NCBI GenBank assembly: GCA_937893485.1
Contig: CALBJL010000129.1
Location: forward strand, 1 to 7,892
Direction of reading: 5' to 3'
DNA from: an uncultured bacterium
GTDB lineage: Bacteria > Bacillota > Clostridia > Lachnospirales > Lachnospiraceae
Length of the DNA: 7,892 nt
Of this stretch, positions 5,998-7,892 are shown one piece after another; the stretch's first letter is position 1; each line of letters begins with the position of its first letter. Made by a program: the position numbers and the translations under genes. Below the pieces are notes generated by a model. It was not told where the DNA came from, did not search any database, and saw only the letters and a list, made by a program, of their open reading frames with translations.

Positions 5998-6411
5998 ATG
6001 TTATATTTATCACAGGAAGATTATGAGAAGATATTGACACATTGCAAGGAGGGACTTCCGAATGAGTCCTGCGGTCTGATCGGAGGTACGAAGGACGGAG
6101 ACAAAAAGGAGATCAAAAAGGTTTATCTGCTCACGAACCTTGATCAGAGCAACGAGCACTTTTCGATGGATCCGAAGGAGCAGCTCGCAGCAGTCAAGGA
6201 TATGCGTGCAAACGGATATGTGCTGCTCGGCAATTTCCATTCGCATCCCGAATCACCGTCAAGACCTTCCGAGGAGGACAAACGGCTCGCCTATGATTCC
6301 AAGGTGAATTATCTGATCCTCTCTCTGATGGATGCGGAGCATCCGGTACTCAATGCATTTGTGATCGATGAAGAAAAAAATGTGACAAAGGAAGAACTGA
6401 TCATCGGTTGA
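5998..6411 (+). CDS. hcyD: HcyD/Mec-type JAMM zinc metalloprotease
   Basis: This is a 137-residue single-domain JAMM/MPN+ protease with the complete metal site: Glu23 (NESCGLIGG), His81-Ser-His83, then seven residues, Ser91-x2-Asp94 (HSHPESPSRPSEED). In bacteria, relatives sit beside ThiS-like carriers: Mec frees cysteine from CysO in Mycobacterium, and HcyD in W. succinogenes both removes the carrier's extra C-terminal residue and releases homocysteine from the carrier adduct. With metY rather than cysM in the run and a tail beyond Gly-Gly on the carrier, HcyD is the better match. No signal peptide or membrane segment is seen, so it should act in the cytoplasm. The start is 6 nt after hcyF with only a weak AGGA at 5990-5993, so it is probably translated by coupling. 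Confidence 0.87.
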   Translation: MLYLSQEDYEKILTHCKEGLPNESCGLIGGTKDGDKKEIKKVYLLTNLDQSNEHFSMDPKEQLAAVKDMRANGYVLLGNFHSHPESPSRPSEEDKRLAYDSKVNYLILSLMDAEHPVLNAFVIDEEKNVTKEELIIG

Positions 6412-6499
6412 TCGTTGAAGTTCCTTCCGATGGTGCATACACCGGGATGAAACCGGAGAACCTAATAATTATGAGCAATATAGATACATGGAGGGAACG
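6412..6499 (+). other. Longest intergenic gap (hcyD-trxB), small overlapping hairpins, function unclear
   Basis: This 88-nt gap is twice the next longest in the run. It contains GGTG-CATA-CACC (6432-6443) and a CCGG pair (6442-6445 with 6453-6456). These share two bases and so exclude each other. A weak GAAG-TTC-CTTC (6417-6427) lies before them. No U-tract follows, so a Rho-independent terminator is not supported. AT-rich TAATAAT at 6464-6470 could be a -10-like element, but no matching -35 is convincing. It may be an RNA processing site, a weak internal promoter or merely spacer. Confidence 0.3.
6490..6495 (+). promoter_or_regulatory. Ribosome binding site deciding the trxB start
   Basis: GGAGGG lies 4 nt upstream of the ATG at 6500 and overlaps the alternative in-frame ATG at 6488. 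The 6488 start has no purine-rich site of its own, while the third ATG at 6512 is 16 nt away. This favours 6500. Confidence 0.65.
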
Positions 6500-7441
6500 A
6501 TGGAAAACAGTATGAAAGATCTGGTCATTATCGGCAGCGGTCCGGCAGGCTTGTCCGCAGCAGTGTATGCGCAGCGCGCGATGCTTGATCAGGTTGTGAT
6601 TGAAAAAGGCTTCAGCGGCGGACAGATTGTGACAACCGAGCAGGTAGACAACTATCTGGGGCTGTACGGAGAGAATGGGTATGATCTGGCGATGCGTTTT
6701 AAGGATCATGCGGATCAGCTCGGTGTGCCGTTTTTAGAGGCAGAGGTCACGCAGATCACAGACAGCGGAGATCACAAGGAAGTCCATCTCGAGGGCGGTG
6801 AAGTGCTCACTGCAAAGGCGGTTATTTTAGCGACCGGAGCGAACCACAAGCCGCTCGGCGTGCCGGGGGAAACCGAGTTTTCCGGTGCGGGAGTCTCCTA
6901 CTGTGCGACCTGTGACGGTGCATTTTTCAGAAACCGGACAGTTGCGGTCGTTGGTGGCGGCGATGTCGCACTTGAGGATGCGCTGTATCTGTCGAAGCTG
7001 TGTGAAAAGGTATATCTGATCCACCGCAGGGATGAGCTGCGCGGGGCAAAGCTGTTGCAGCAGCGCGTATTTGATGCGGAAAATATCGAGTTTTTGGGCA
7101 GCAGCGAGATCACGCAGATCACAGGTCAGGGCATGGTCGAGCAGATCACCGTAGCGGATAAAAAGAGCGGTACTGCGAGGGAGCTTGCGGTGTCCGGCGT
7201 CTTTATTGCAGTCGGCATGGAGCCGCAGAATGCGCTTGTGCAGGGGCTGGTTGCACTCGATGATGCAGGATATATCATTGCCGGAGAGGATTGCAGAACG
7301 AGCGTGCCCGGCATCTATGCAGTCGGGGACATCCGCACGAAACAGCTGCGTCAGGTCGTGACTGCGGTTGCCGACGGAGCAGTCGCAGTATCTTCACTGG
7401 AACAGGATTTATTGGAACAGGATCGAAAGACAGTCATTTAG
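6500..7441 (+). CDS. trxB: Thioredoxin reductase (NADPH-type flavoprotein)
   Basis: This flavoenzyme should reduce a thioredoxin-like partner, most likely the atypical thioredoxin encoded earlier in the run. It has 313 residues from the 6500 start; ATGs at 6488 and 6512 are alternatives. FAD-binding GSGPAG is at residues 12-17, the redox-active CATC (Cys135, Cys138) sits in YCATCDGAFF, and the NAD(P)H loop is GGGDVALEDA (152-161). HRRDELRGAK (His175-Arg-Arg177) is the usual NADPH-phosphate signature, so NADPH is the expected donor. The C-terminal FAD motif is GIYAVGDIRTKQLRQV. The GGGDVA loop replaces the common GGGNSA form but keeps the Gly-x-Gly-x-x-Ala pattern. It is separated from hcyD by 88 nt, so it could have some independent expression. 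A ferredoxin- or flavin-dependent variant is less likely given HRR. Confidence 0.93.
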   Translation: MENSMKDLVIIGSGPAGLSAAVYAQRAMLDQVVIEKGFSGGQIVTTEQVDNYLGLYGENGYDLAMRFKDHADQLGVPFLEAEVTQITDSGDHKEVHLEGGEVLTAKAVILATGANHKPLGVPGETEFSGAGVSYCATCDGAFFRNRTVAVVGGGDVALEDALYLSKLCEKVYLIHRRDELRGAKLLQQRVFDAENIEFLGSSEITQITGQGMVEQITVADKKSGTARELAVSGVFIAVGMEPQNALVQGLVALDDAGYIIAGEDCRTSVPGIYAVGDIRTKQLRQVVTAVADGAVAVSSLEQDLLEQDRKTVI

Positions 7442-7464
7442 ACAGGAAAGGAGACCTATTTATC

Positions 7465-7892
7465 ATGCGTATTACAAAGAAAGGTCAGTATGCATTGTTT
7501 TTTATGATCGATCTGGCACTTCATGAGGGCGAGACTATAACGGTAAAGCAGGTCGCCAAAACCTATGATTTGTCGGAAAAATATCTCGAACAGGTCGCCG
7601 CAAAGCTGCGTCAGGCGGGTGCGGTGAAGGTCATCCGGGGCAGCCACGGCGGTTATTATCTGGCAAAGGATGTCAGGGACTATACGGTCGGTGAGATCTT
7701 AGATACGATCGAAGGACAGAAAAATGCCGTGGAGATCGATCTGGATCAGACGAGCGAGAGCAATAAGGCGATGAACATCGTCATTCAGGATCTCGGACAG
7801 GCGGTTGACAGTGCGGTCGATCATGTGTTAGACGGTATGACGCTGACCGATATGGTTCGTGTGTATAACGAACAGGAAACGTTTTCGTATAT
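7465..7892 (+). CDS. Rrf2-family transcriptional regulator, CymR-like, 3' end beyond window
   Basis: The reading frame is open from ATG 7465 to the window edge (142 complete codons plus two bases). It begins MRITKKGQYALFFMIDLA and has a winged helix-turn-helix: TVKQVAKTYDLSEKYLEQV, then KLRQAGAVKVIRGSHGGYYL with the Gly-Gly wing typical of Rrf2. A TVGEILDTIEG helix follows, and LDGMTLTDMV leads to a tail ending SY. B. subtilis CymR ends in a similar tail, so only a few residues are probably missing. No cysteine is present in the visible part, so an IscR-type Fe-S cluster is not expected. CymR represses cysteine and sulfur genes in Firmicutes together with CysK, making control of this operon plausible, but that is inferred from position. 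AAAGGAG at 7447-7453 lies 11 nt upstream; the gap from trxB is 23 nt, with no terminator between. Confidence 0.9.
   Translation, partial: MRITKKGQYALFFMIDLALHEGETITVKQVAKTYDLSEKYLEQVAAKLRQAGAVKVIRGSHGGYYLAKDVRDYTVGEILDTIEGQKNAVEIDLDQTSESNKAMNIVIQDLGQAVDSAVDHVLDGMTLTDMVRVYNEQETFSY

Noticed and set aside
6432..6470. The stretch with GATGAAACCGG and GAACC recalls part of a SAM-I (S-box) riboswitch, and more weakly the ACCTGAT part of a TPP riboswitch.
   Set aside because: The S-box kink-turn/P2 segment and closing P1 helix are not present upstream, and the TPP CUGAGA element is missing. The gap is also too short for either. A covariance-model search would settle it.

Overview
The window is a single-strand (+) run of eleven closely packed genes for sulfate assimilation and protein-thiocarboxylate sulfur transfer. 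Strong AGGAGG-type ribosome sites, the small siroheme/ferredoxin sulfite reductase and a CymR-like Rrf2 regulator suggest an anaerobic Firmicute, probably a Clostridia/Lachnospiraceae-type gut bacterium. This is inferred from protein flavour, not from a marker gene.

Layout: the 3' two-thirds of cysD (1-572) and cysN (574-2214) form ATP sulfurylase. They are followed by metY, an O-acetylhomoserine sulfhydrylase (2231-3466), and a small siroheme sulfite reductase with two extra [4Fe-4S] sites (3481-4341). Next come a TusA-like sulfurtransferase (4334-4585), an atypical thioredoxin (4612-4932), an HcyS/ThiS-like sulfur carrier (4976-5185), an HcyF/MoeB-like E1 (5185-5991) and an HcyD/Mec-type JAMM metalloprotease (5998-6411). 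After the only sizeable gap (6412-6499) come thioredoxin reductase trxB (6500-7441) and an Rrf2-family regulator (7465 to the window end, not closed). Most junctions are overlaps or gaps under 45 nt, and no convincing terminator is visible. The promoter must lie upstream of the window.

How they fit together: the set metY + sir + hcyS + hcyF + hcyD beside cysDN matches the protein-thiocarboxylate route to homocysteine described in Wolinella succinogenes. Sulfate is activated to APS. It is reduced to sulfite by an APS/PAPS reductase that is not in this window, then to sulfide by Sir. HcyD trims the carrier tail, HcyF adenylates the carrier, and sulfide converts it to a thiocarboxylate. MetY transfers it onto O-acetylhomoserine, and HcyD releases homocysteine. 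The carrier here ends Gly-Gly-Gly-Ala-Phe, so it needs trimming before activation.

Parts not explained by the described pathway are the TusA-like protein, the Trp-less CIPC thioredoxin with its own reductase, and a C-terminal extension of CysN that looks like an APS-kinase domain whose P-loop has decayed. These are the best candidates for something undescribed. The Rrf2 protein at the end has no cysteine in the visible part and resembles CymR, so it is a plausible local regulator. All functional statements are homology-based readings by eye; no search was run.
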